Assembly: GCA_023440865.1 (NCBI GenBank)
Contig: JAEXRM010000089.1
Span: forward strand, 1 to 29,264
Source of the DNA: Bacillota bacterium
GTDB lineage: Bacteria > Bacillota > Clostridia > DSM-8532
DNA length: 29,264 nt
Direction: 5' to 3'
The position numbers were made by a program, and so were the translations under genes. Positions within the stretch are counted from its first letter, which is position 1, and the number at the start of each line of letters is the position of its first letter. The notes below the pieces were generated by a model that worked only from the letters and a program-made list of their open reading frames with translations, ran no database searches and was not told where the DNA came from. Of this stretch, positions 1 through 5,977 are shown piece after piece.

Positions 1-12
1 GGGAGGTGTGGC

Positions 13-990
13 ATGATCCATGTGGAAGGGCTGTCCAAGACGTACCGGGTTCCCAAGCGGAGCAAGGGCGTCAAGGCGGCGATCAGATCCCTCGTCCTGC
101 GGGAAACCGTCTCCGTGGAGGCGGTCCGCGACATCTCGTTTCACATCGGCCCCGGCGAAATGGTCGGCTACATCGGCCCGAACGGCGCCGGAAAATCCAC
201 CACCATCAAGATCATGAGCGGCATCCTGGTGCCGGACAAGGGCGTGTGCGAGATCATGGGAAGAACCCCGTGGAAGCAGCGCGTCGAGCATGTCCGGAAC
301 ATCGGCGTCGTGTTCGGGCAGCGCACCCAGCTGTGGTGGGACGTGCCGGTGCAGGACTCCTTCGATATGCTCCGCGACATCTACCGGGTGCCCGCCGCGC
401 AGTATCGCAGCACCGCCGCGCTGCTGACGGAGATTCTCGATCTGGGAGAACTTCTCAAGACGCCGGTCCGCAGCCTCAGCCTGGGTCAGCGCATGCGCTG
501 CGAGCTGGCCGCCTCGCTGCTGCACCGGCCGAAGCTGCTGTTTCTCGACGAGCCGACCATCGGCCTCGACGCGGTCTCCAAGCTGGCGGTCCGCCAGTTC
601 ATCAAGGAAATGAACGCCAAGGAGGGAACAACGGTTCTGCTGACCACCCATGACATGAACGACATCGAGGCGCTGACCAACCGCATCCTGCTCATCGGCA
701 AGGGGCGCATCCTCTATGACGGCGGTCTGGACGACCTGCGTGGCCGTTATGACACCGTCAGGACCGTCACAGTCGACTATCGGGAGGGGCAGATTTTGCC
801 GGATATCGCCGGAACCGAACGGGGGCTGGTCGCCGAAGGGCGGGCGCGATTCCGGGTGGACACCGCGGCTGTTCCGGTTTCCGAGGTGATCGGGCGACTG
901 TCCTCGGAGCTGTCGCTGACCGATATCGCCATCGACGCGCAGCCGGTCGAGGAGCTCATCGTCCGCCTGTACCGGGAGCACCGGATATGA
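13..990 (+). CDS. ABC-2 type exporter, ATP-binding subunit
   Basis: This is the nucleotide-binding subunit of an ABC-2 type exporter, 325 aa, cytoplasmic at the inner face of the membrane. Visible motifs are Walker A GPNGAGKST (residues 55-63), Q-loop FGQ (101-103), a variant signature LSLGQ (155-159), Walker B LLFLDEPT (175-182) and the H-loop histidine at 213. The ~110 residues after the ATPase core form a C-terminal extension as in DrrA/NatA-like proteins. GGGAGG lies six bases before the ATG, which supports this start. It overlaps the next gene by four bases (ATGA), so the three genes 13-2634 form one translationally coupled operon: one ATPase with two dissimilar permeases. The substrate cannot be read from sequence; relatives export drugs, ions or polysaccharides. 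The promoter is outside the window. Confidence 0.93.
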   Translation: MIHVEGLSKTYRVPKRSKGVKAAIRSLVLRETVSVEAVRDISFHIGPGEMVGYIGPNGAGKSTTIKIMSGILVPDKGVCEIMGRTPWKQRVEHVRNIGVVFGQRTQLWWDVPVQDSFDMLRDIYRVPAAQYRSTAALLTEILDLGELLKTPVRSLSLGQRMRCELAASLLHRPKLLFLDEPTIGLDAVSKLAVRQFIKEMNAKEGTTVLLTTHDMNDIEALTNRILLIGKGRILYDGGLDDLRGRYDTVRTVTVDYREGQILPDIAGTERGLVAEGRARFRVDTAAVPVSEVIGRLSSELSLTDIAIDAQPVEELIVRLYREHRI

Positions 991-1829
991 GCGTGATGGA
1001 AAAGCGGGATGCGGTTCCCGGAAGGTATGCCGCCTACCTGTCCTGCCTGCGCCTTCGTCTGATGCAGAACCTGCAGTATCGGGCCGCCGCGCTTGGCGGA
1101 CTGGTGACCCAGTTCTTCTGGGGCTTCATGCTCCTCATGGTGCTCGAGGCATTCAGTCGCAACGCCGATGGCGCGCTCCCCATGACCCTGCCGCAGATGG
1201 CGGGGTACATCTGGCTCCATCAGGCCTTTCTGGTGTTCGTGGCGCTGTGGTACCGCGATGCGGAGATCTTCGGCCTCATCACGAACGGGAACGTCGCATA
1301 CGAGCTGGTGCGACCGACGAACCTGTTCGGTTTCTGGTACGCCCGGCTGCTGGCCTCGCGCCTTGCCGGCGCCGCGCTGCGGTGCGGGCCGATCCTGGTC
1401 GTGGCGATGCTGCTGCCGAAACCGTACCGCCTGCTTCTGCCCCCGGATCCCGTGACGTTCCTGGTCTTCCTGGCGGCCCTGCTGCTGGGCGTGCTGGTCA
1501 ACACGGCCATCTCGATGTTCATCTACATCCTCACCTTCCGGACGCTTTCCCACATCGGATCGCTCGCGCTCATCGGCACGATGGGCGAGTTCCTTTCGGG
1601 ACTGATCCTGCCGGTTCCGCTGATGCCCCAGTGGCTGCAGGCGATCGTGAACGTGCTGCCGTTCCGGCTGGCAGTGGACTTCCCGTTCCGCGTCTGGACG
1701 GGGCACATTCCCCTGGCGCAGGCAGGGCCGGGTCTGCTGACGCAGCTTGTCTGGCTGACCGTGCTGCTTGTGACCGGCGAGTTCTGCATGCGGCGGGTGT
1801 TGCGGCGTGCGGTGGTGCAGGGCGGCTGA
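987..1829 (+). CDS. ABC-2 type permease, ABC2_membrane_6-like (first of two)
   Basis: This is an integral membrane subunit of 280 aa with about six hydrophobic segments. It begins with a cytoplasmic segment rich in Arg that contains the pattern LQYRAA, typical of the DUF990/ABC2_membrane_6 permeases. The start codon overlaps the stop of the ATPase gene (ATGA), so translation is coupled. The pairing of one DrrA-like ATPase with two consecutive permeases of this family is common in Bacillota and Actinobacteria. The two permeases here would form a heterodimeric pore. Family assignment rests on length, topology, the N-terminal motif and context. No substrate is assigned. Confidence 0.86.
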   Translation: MSVMEKRDAVPGRYAAYLSCLRLRLMQNLQYRAAALGGLVTQFFWGFMLLMVLEAFSRNADGALPMTLPQMAGYIWLHQAFLVFVALWYRDAEIFGLITNGNVAYELVRPTNLFGFWYARLLASRLAGAALRCGPILVVAMLLPKPYRLLLPPDPVTFLVFLAALLLGVLVNTAISMFIYILTFRTLSHIGSLALIGTMGEFLSGLILPVPLMPQWLQAIVNVLPFRLAVDFPFRVWTGHIPLAQAGPGLLTQLVWLTVLLVTGEFCMRRVLRRAVVQGG

Positions 1830-1854
1830 ACAGCCGCTGGAAAGGAGAAACCCC

Positions 1855-2634
1855 ATGCGCATGTATTTCCGATACATGGGACTGGCCTTCCGGGGCCAGC
1901 TGCAATACCGGGCTTCCTTCCTGATGACGCTCGCCGCGCAGATGCTGATCCCGTTCACCGTCTTCGCCGGCATGCTGCTGCTGTTTGGCCGGTTTCATCG
2001 CCTGGGCGAGTGGGCGGTCGACGAGGTGATGCTCTGCTTTGCGTGCACGCACATCGCCTTTGCGCTGAGCGAGTGCTTCGCGCGGGGGTTCGACCTGTTT
2101 TCCGGCATGGTGTCGCAGGGCGAGTTCGACCGGGTGCTGGTCCGACCGCGCAACACGGTGCTGCAGGTGCTGGGCGCGCGGTTCGAGTTCTCGCGTATCG
2201 GCAAGGTCGTCCTGTTCTCCGTGGTGCTCGGCATCTCGCTCGTTCGGCTGTCGCTGGACTGGAACCCGCTCCGCGTGCTGGCGCTGGTGCTGATGATCGC
2301 CTGCGGTTCGCTGGTCTTCACGGCCATCTTCATGATGGCCGCGACCGCCTGCTTCTGGACGATCCAGGGCATCGAGTTCGTCAACATCTTCACCGACGGC
2401 GGGCGCGAGATGTCGCAGTACCCGCTCGACATCTATCCGAAGGTGTTCACACGCTTCTTCACGTTCATCATCCCGTTCGGGCTGGTCAACTACCTGCCGC
2501 TGCGCTGGGTGCTCGGACGGCCGGACGCGCAGCCATGGCAGGCGTTCCTTCCCCTGGCGGCACTGGCGTTTCTGGTGCCGGCAGTGCTGCTGTGGCGGCA
2601 TGGGGTGCGCCGGTACCAGTCGGCTGGAAGCTGA
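1855..2634 (+). CDS. ABC-2 type permease, ABC2_membrane_6-like (second of two)
   Basis: The second permease has 259 aa and about six hydrophobic segments. Its N-terminus repeats the layout of the first permease (an LQYRAS motif near residue 20). The chosen ATG is preceded by AAAGGAG at 1841-1847. An in-frame GTG at 1807 would place 16 polar residues ahead of it and lies inside the previous gene, so it is less likely. The protein contains the segment EFDRVLVRPRNT, a cytoplasmic loop typical of this permease family. Its last ~149 bases are overlapped on the other strand by the reading frame of the MmcQ/YjbR gene. It presumably dimerises with the product of 987-1829. Confidence 0.86.
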   Translation: MRMYFRYMGLAFRGQLQYRASFLMTLAAQMLIPFTVFAGMLLLFGRFHRLGEWAVDEVMLCFACTHIAFALSECFARGFDLFSGMVSQGEFDRVLVRPRNTVLQVLGARFEFSRIGKVVLFSVVLGISLVRLSLDWNPLRVLALVLMIACGSLVFTAIFMMAATACFWTIQGIEFVNIFTDGGREMSQYPLDIYPKVFTRFFTFIIPFGLVNYLPLRWVLGRPDAQPWQAFLPLAALAFLVPAVLLWRHGVRRYQSAGS

Positions 2635-2980
2635 ACAGTCCCTGACGCTCCTTGCGTGGCAGACCCTTCACCACGAGTCCGTACGACATGTCGACCATCC
2701 AGCGCACTTCCGCCTCGGGAACGGTTCCATCCGAGACTAGCCGGTTCCAGTGCTCCTTGTTCATGTGATAGGCGCCGGTGACGGCGGCATGCCGCGCGCG
2801 AAGGTCGGGTGCGAGCAGGGGATCGCATTTCAGGGACACGCATGGATGCCCGCCCAGCTCGCCGAAGAGCGCGAACATTTTCCCCCGCACCTTGATGACG
2901 AGGGTTTCCGGACCGAACGGCCAGTCCTCATAGGCGCCGGGCTTTTCAAGACAGGCTTTTCTGAGTTGCTCGAGCGTCAT
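2486..2980 (-). CDS. MmcQ/YjbR family protein with a run-on C-terminus
   Basis: Residues 1 to ~114 make up a complete MmcQ/YjbR domain (CyaY-like fold; relatives are small putative DNA-binding proteins of unclear role). Features seen are the N-terminal PGAYEDWPFGP block, a VSLKCDP strand, HMNKEHW, and the final SYGLVVKGLPRKER helix. The family is normally about 115-120 aa, but this frame runs to 164 aa. The extra ~49 residues are Pro/Ala-rich, low complexity, and lie almost exactly where the frame crosses into the opposite-strand permease gene (from residue ~116). This looks like loss of the native stop codon, leaving a tail made of antisense permease sequence. GGGAGGG precedes the ATG. A separate promoter at 3049-3077 suggests a single-gene unit. 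Confidence 0.85.
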   Translation of the reverse strand: MTLEQLRKACLEKPGAYEDWPFGPETLVIKVRGKMFALFGELGGHPCVSLKCDPLLAPDLRARHAAVTGAYHMNKEHWNRLVSDGTVPEAEVRWMVDMSYGLVVKGLPRKERQGLFSFQPTGTGAPHAATAALPAPETPVPPGEGTPAMAARPAVRAPSAAAGS

Positions 2981-3048
2981 GACACCCTCCCGAATCGATG
3001 GAAACCGGTTGTGTCGCCCGCTTCGCGGCAGCGACCGCCCGTATCGGC

Positions 3049-3077
3049 ATCATACCATCGCATGGCGGGAAGGGCAA
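3049..3077 (-). promoter_or_regulatory. Candidate sigma-A promoter of the MmcQ/YjbR gene
   Basis: On the minus strand TTGCCC (3072-3077) and TATGAT (3049-3054) are separated by 17 bases. A TGG just before the -10 box also fits an extended -10. It lies about 70 bases before the MmcQ/YjbR start. The -35 sequence TTGCCC is the same as in two other promoters of this window. Confidence 0.6.
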
Positions 3078-3094
3078 GGAACAGGCGCGGGCGT

Positions 3095-3943
3095 TCATTC
3101 AACCCCGCTTGATGATCGGCGTGCATCATCGCGCATCCATGCAAGGAACTGCTGGCGGAACACGCGGCGGTCGGTGGCGCCGCATTTGCGGAAGAGGTTC
3201 TGGATATGCTTCTTCACTGTGGTTTCCGTGATGTAGAGGCTTTCCGCGATTTCCCGGTTGGGCACGTCCCCGATGAGCTTGAGGGCGACGTGGCATTCCC
3301 GTTCGGTGAAGCCCTGCCCGGTGAGGATGCGGTGGGCGGTTTCCGTGTCGACGCGAATGATGCCGGTCACCTCGATTTCGCCACCGTACATGGCATCTGC
3401 GGCGCCGGTGGTGCGTATGGTGCCAATGGTGCCTGTGGTGTCTGTCGTGCTGGCAGGATTCATGGGTTCGGCGGAACAGTCGGATCCGGGGTCGGCCGTG
3501 TCATCGGCGGCCTGCCCGGCATCCGTGGCAACCGTCTGCGGAACGGCGGATTCCGGCTCCCGATTCGCCTCCTTTTCAATCTCCGCCTTGGGCCGGACAT
3601 CGAGTGCCAGCGACAGGATGCTGCCGTACAACAGCGGGATGAGCGCTTCGACAAGCAGTGCCAGTGCATCGGCGCCCTGGAATGAGTCGGGAGAGGAGAA
3701 CAGCGCAAGCAGCTCGACCAGCGAGGTCAAGAGCCCCGAAAGGAACGCGTTCCACCGGGCGAGATCCAGCCGCTCGGGCCAGGATTGGCCGCGCTTGAAC
3801 TGGATGCCCGTCAGCAGAACGGTTCCCGCGAGTATGCACAAAAAAGGGAGCGGAGCGAGCAGCTTTGCCGGATCGAACCGCATGATCAGCACGACCAGCG
3901 CCAGATAGGCCGCAACGCCGCCCGCATGGGAGATGCGACGCAT
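3095..3943 (-). CDS. Membrane-anchored LuxR/GerE regulator with a MotA-like transmembrane domain
   Basis: This 282-aa protein has two parts. Residues ~8-115 hold about four hydrophobic segments. The last two (about 68-84 and 92-114) share the spacing and the LLYGSILSL pattern of MotA TM3-TM4 (compare TTFYGSVLA in the full-length paralogue next door). Residues ~120-205 are a polar Thr/Ala/Pro-rich linker. Residues 208-268 are a GerE/LuxR helix-turn-helix: GFTERE, the IAESLYITETTVKKHI scaffold and recognition helix, and the closing LFRKCGATDR. There is no receiver or autoinducer domain. The ATG shares its A with the stop of the upstream MotA-like gene (TGATG) and has AGGAGG before it, so the two are coupled. 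I infer a one-component regulator controlled by a membrane event sensed by the MotA-like proteins. The HTH call is firm; the MotA relationship of the membrane part is pattern-based. Confidence 0.82.
   Translation of the reverse strand: MRRISHAGGVAAYLALVVLIMRFDPAKLLAPLPFLCILAGTVLLTGIQFKRGQSWPERLDLARWNAFLSGLLTSLVELLALFSSPDSFQGADALALLVEALIPLLYGSILSLALDVRPKAEIEKEANREPESAVPQTVATDAGQAADDTADPGSDCSAEPMNPASTTDTTGTIGTIRTTGAADAMYGGEIEVTGIIRVDTETAHRILTGQGFTERECHVALKLIGDVPNREIAESLYITETTVKKHIQNLFRKCGATDRRVFRQQFLAWMRDDARRSSSGVE
3410..3454. repeat. 9-bp imperfect tandem repeat inside the regulator linker
   Basis: Units beginning GGTG follow one another at 3410, 3419, 3428 and 3437, and a degenerate fifth unit (CGTGCTGGC) begins at 3446. 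Each is 9 bases, so copy-number change would keep the reading frame and only lengthen or shorten the Thr/Gly/Ile-rich linker between the membrane part and the HTH domain (protein stretch TGTIGTIRTTG). Confidence 0.7.
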
Positions 3944-4398
3944 CAGCCGGCCTCCTGGAGCGTGTCGATCATGGTGTTGACCCGTGCGGAGATGGGCAGC
4001 AGCAGGAAGGAGAACACGAGCGCGTACAGGAAGGTCAGGAGGGCAACCGCGACGGCCGGACCGAAACGTTCGGGCTTGTCAAGCGCAGACAGGAGCGCGA
4101 CGGTTCCAACCAGCGTGCCCAGACAGCCCGACATCAGCAGGGTGCGGAACGTCAGCCGCAACGCCTGCCGGATGCGCTTGAGCTCGATCAGCGAGAAGGG
4201 GTTCGTCCGGCTGCCCATCAGGCGGAAGCCCTTGCCCAGGTCGGGCAGCAGCCCGGATGCCAGCAAAATGGGAATCGTGACGGCCAGGATCACGACGAGG
4301 CTTGCCGGGTCCACGAAGACCAGGAGGCCCGGAGAACCCACGAAGCCGGTCAGAAAAACCAGAAAGACTAGGAAAATGAGAATGCCGATCAGATACAT
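3943..4398 (-). CDS. Short MotA-like membrane protein
   Basis: This 151-aa protein has four hydrophobic segments (about 1-21, 26-51, 85-107 and 112-136). The segment VDPASLVVILAVTIPILLASG matches the MotA TM2 region with its PSL pattern, and GCLGTLVGTVALLSALDKP followed by LLTFLYALVFSFLLLPI matches MotA TM3-TM4, including the proline at the end of TM4 (P135). The large cytoplasmic loop of MotA is reduced to about 35 residues, so the charged motor-interacting stretch is missing, and the TM3 proline of MotA is replaced (MSGCLG). It is therefore unlikely to be a working torque-generating stator subunit. It could be a partner or antagonist of the full-length protein. AAGGAGG precedes the ATG. Its stop overlaps the start of the LuxR-fusion gene by one base. 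Confidence 0.75.
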   Translation of the reverse strand: MYLIGILIFLVFLVFLTGFVGSPGLLVFVDPASLVVILAVTIPILLASGLLPDLGKGFRLMGSRTNPFSLIELKRIRQALRLTFRTLLMSGCLGTLVGTVALLSALDKPERFGPAVAVALLTFLYALVFSFLLLPISARVNTMIDTLQEAG

Positions 4399-4452
4399 GG
4401 TTTGTCCTCCTTCGACGCCAGGATGGCGCCACGCCCAGTTCCATCATACTCC

Positions 4453-4475
4453 GTATGGCTGTCGCCGTGCCATAC
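4453..4475. repeat. Intergenic stem-loop in the MotA-like operon
   Basis: GTATGGC (4453-4459) and GCCATAC (4469-4475) form a perfect 7-bp stem around a 9-base loop, between the stop of the full-length MotA-like gene and the start of the short one. No T-run follows on the minus strand, so it is more likely an mRNA processing or stability element than a terminator. Confidence 0.45.
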
Positions 4476-4492
4476 TGCCCATGCATGTCATG

Positions 4493-5344
4493 TCAGCCAC
4501 GGACGGAAGAGCCCGGCGCACCAACAGCGACCTCGATGCGTTCGCGCGGGTTCTTTTCGGATGGGCCTTCTGTGAGCTGGCTTCTTTCGTATTCGGCCCG
4601 CTGCGCGGGGGAGAGGAAGACCAGCAGCGTATGCTCCAGGATGCGCGGATTCGTGCCCGCCTGGATGCCCAGCACCGCCTCCATCACCATTTCCTTCAGA
4701 CGAATCTCGTTGCGGCTCTTTTCGGCAAGCCGCCCGGCGACCGGCAGGGCGAAGAAGTTGGCCAGCACGGAGCCATAGAAGGTCGTGATCATCGCCACGG
4801 CCATCGAGGCGCCGATCATGGACGGGTCGTCCAGCGACTGCAGCAGCGTGATGAGGCCGACCAACGTGCCGATCATGCCCCATGCGGGGAAGTAGGTGCC
4901 CATCGACTTGAACAGGCCGATGCAGGTCTGGTGCCGGGCGTGCAGGTTGTCGAGGTCGAAGGTCATCGCCTTGCGGATGGTGTCCCCCTCGACGCCGTCG
5001 ACAACCATTTCGATCGCCTTGGCGGCGAAGCGGTCGTCCTCCATGCCATGTCCGGATTCAAGCGCGAGGAGACCTTCCCGTCGCGCCTTCTGGGACAGGG
5101 AGATCAGCTGGCGGATCTGCCCGACCGGGTCGGACTTGTGGTCGAACAGCATCTTCGGCATCGCCTGCAGGGCCTGCATCATCGTGTCGGAGGACACGGT
5201 GACGGCGGTGGACACGAGTCCGCCGCCGACGGTCAGGATGAGGGAGGGAATGTGGAAGTATGAGGGCAGCTTGCCGCCCGATGCCATGCCATACACCAGG
5301 ATGGCGCCTCCGGCGAGCATGCCCAGCAGGGTGTTGCGTTCCAT
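4493..5344 (-). CDS. MotA/MotP-like stator protein (MotA/TolQ/ExbB family), orphan
   Basis: This 283-aa protein has the full MotA architecture. TM1-TM2 are near residues 5-22 and 32-50. A cytoplasmic domain (~55-145) carries the RREGLLALE stretch that in MotA holds the charged residues contacting the flagellar rotor. TM3 contains YFPAWGMIGTLVGL (P153) and TM4 contains TTFYGSVLANFFALP (P201). These two prolines correspond to the conserved pair of MotA. AAAGGAG sits seven bases before the chosen ATG; the frame stays open for 71 codons upstream, but that stretch is non-homologous and holds the presumed promoter. No motB, OmpA-domain or chemotaxis gene is adjacent. Instead, two degenerate MotA relatives follow, one fused to a LuxR HTH. 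It may form a homomeric channel or a mixed complex with them. Confidence 0.85.
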   Translation of the reverse strand: MERNTLLGMLAGGAILVYGMASGGKLPSYFHIPSLILTVGGGLVSTAVTVSSDTMMQALQAMPKMLFDHKSDPVGQIRQLISLSQKARREGLLALESGHGMEDDRFAAKAIEMVVDGVEGDTIRKAMTFDLDNLHARHQTCIGLFKSMGTYFPAWGMIGTLVGLITLLQSLDDPSMIGASMAVAMITTFYGSVLANFFALPVAGRLAEKSRNEIRLKEMVMEAVLGIQAGTNPRILEHTLLVFLSPAQRAEYERSQLTEGPSEKNPRERIEVAVGAPGSSVRG

Positions 5345-5399
5345 TGGCGTTCTCCTTTCCCACTTGGCCAAGCCATGAGCGGACATGGTTGTCAGGACC

Positions 5400-5408
5400 A
5401 TGATACCA
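5400..5408 (-). promoter_or_regulatory. Possible extended -10 promoter of the MotA-like operon
   Basis: The minus strand reads TGGTATCAT, an extended -10 pattern, about 56 bases before the start of the MotA-like gene. No good -35 hexamer is present at 17 bases (GTCCGT), which would fit a promoter that needs an activator. The call is weak. Confidence 0.35.
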
Positions 5409-5435
5409 GTGTAGGGGTGCCGACGGACGGTGACC

Positions 5436-5453
5436 ATTCTCCCAAAGGAGAAT
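5436..5453. promoter_or_regulatory. 18-bp dyad, candidate operator for the MotA-like/LuxR operon
   Basis: ATTCTCC (5436-5442) and GGAGAAT (5447-5453) form a perfect inverted repeat with a 4-base spacer. LuxR/GerE dimers bind dyads of about this size. If the -10 at 5400-5405 is real, the dyad is centred roughly 50 bases upstream of transcription start, where activators bind. A second, looser inverted repeat (GGAAACC 5459-5465, GGTTTCC 5479-5485) lies next to it. The link to the local regulator is inference. The site also lies about 90 bases upstream of the aspS promoter, which points the other way. Confidence 0.45.
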
Positions 5454-5540
5454 CCATCGGAAACCGCTCCGGGGAAAGGGTTTCCACTGGCAGTGCGAGT
5501 GGGGGCGTAGGTTGCCATGGGCACATGCGGTGAATGACCA

Positions 5541-5569
5541 TTGACAACGAACCGCATCGGGCGTAGAAT
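5541..5569 (+). promoter_or_regulatory. Sigma-A promoter of the aspS T-box transcript
   Basis: TTGACA (5541-5546) and TAGAAT (5564-5569) are separated by exactly 17 bases. Transcription would start near 5576, at the A-rich stretch immediately before the T-box leader. Confidence 0.85.
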
Positions 5570-5576
5570 GCCAAAA

Positions 5577-5945
5577 AAAGATCGTACAGGCCATGACGGG
5601 GAATAGTAGGCGCGAACACCCTCCAGAGAAGGATGCCTTGGCTGTGAGCATCCCGGGTCCGCTTCCGCCGAATGACACCCCGGAGCCTGCCGCCGAAAAG
5701 AACAAACAGAACGGATCGTTGCCTATGAGCGATGTACCGCCCTGCGTTCCCGGTAGACCGGCACGATTCATGCCCGTTACCGCATGAGCCGATCGGATGG
5801 GCATCCGGTTTCCAGGCCGGCAGCCATGCCGCCTTCCCGAGACCGCACATCCCGCCGGCGAAGAGAGGCACGACGCCCGTCGTGCAATTTGGGTGGCACC
5901 GCGAACGGCCCCTCGTCCCAAGCAGGAGGAGGGGCTTTGTCTTTT
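5577..5945 (+). promoter_or_regulatory. T-box riboswitch, tRNA-Asp responsive (specifier GAC)
   Basis: This leader senses uncharged tRNA and allows read-through into aspS. Stem I shows the GAATAGTA kink-turn motif (5601-5608), the AGAGA internal bulge (5625-5629), an apical hairpin (GGATGC 5631-5636 with GCATCC 5648-5653), and GGCG/CGCC pairing beside the specifier loop. The specifier loop reads GAA-T-GAC-ACC, so by the usual GAA-N-codon-A layout the specifier is GAC (5674-5676), an Asp codon. The T-box sequence TGGGTGGCACCGCG is at 5890-5903. Its UGGC bulge (5894-5897) is complementary to a GCCA acceptor end, as expected for tRNA-Asp with discriminator G73. A terminator follows and can be replaced by the antiterminator when tRNA binds. 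At about 370 nt the leader is long for a T-box, with a 180-base stretch between stem I and the T-box. Confidence 0.95.
5908..5945 (+). terminator. Regulated terminator of the T-box leader
   Basis: GCCCCTC (5908-5914) pairs with GAGGGGC (5929-5935), followed by TTTGTCTTTTT (5936-5945 region). It forms when charged tRNA leaves the antiterminator unstabilised. Confidence 0.9.
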
Positions 5946-5977
5946 TCACCGTCGAACGGTGAAGGGAGGAGTCGCGC

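Noticed and set aside
3785..5263. 492-codon plus-strand frame opposite the MotA-like genes
   Set aside because: The minus strand has three genes with ribosome binding sites and clear membrane patterns; this frame is an antisense artefact rich in Arg and His.
4493..5557. Longer start for the MotA-like protein (354 aa)
   Set aside because: The first 71 codons lack MotA similarity, cover the dyad and promoter region, and the internal ATG at 5344 has AAAGGAG at good spacing.
5671..5673. AAT as the T-box specifier (Asn)
   Set aside because: Kept only as a side question: the GAA-N-codon-A layout known from other T-boxes puts the specifier one triplet later, at GAC, which also fits the downstream aspS gene.
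5593..5962. Short plus-strand frames inside the aspS leader (from 5593 and 5732)
   Set aside because: They lie within the T-box structure and overlap the specifier and terminator; no leader-peptide pattern with repeated Asp codons is seen.
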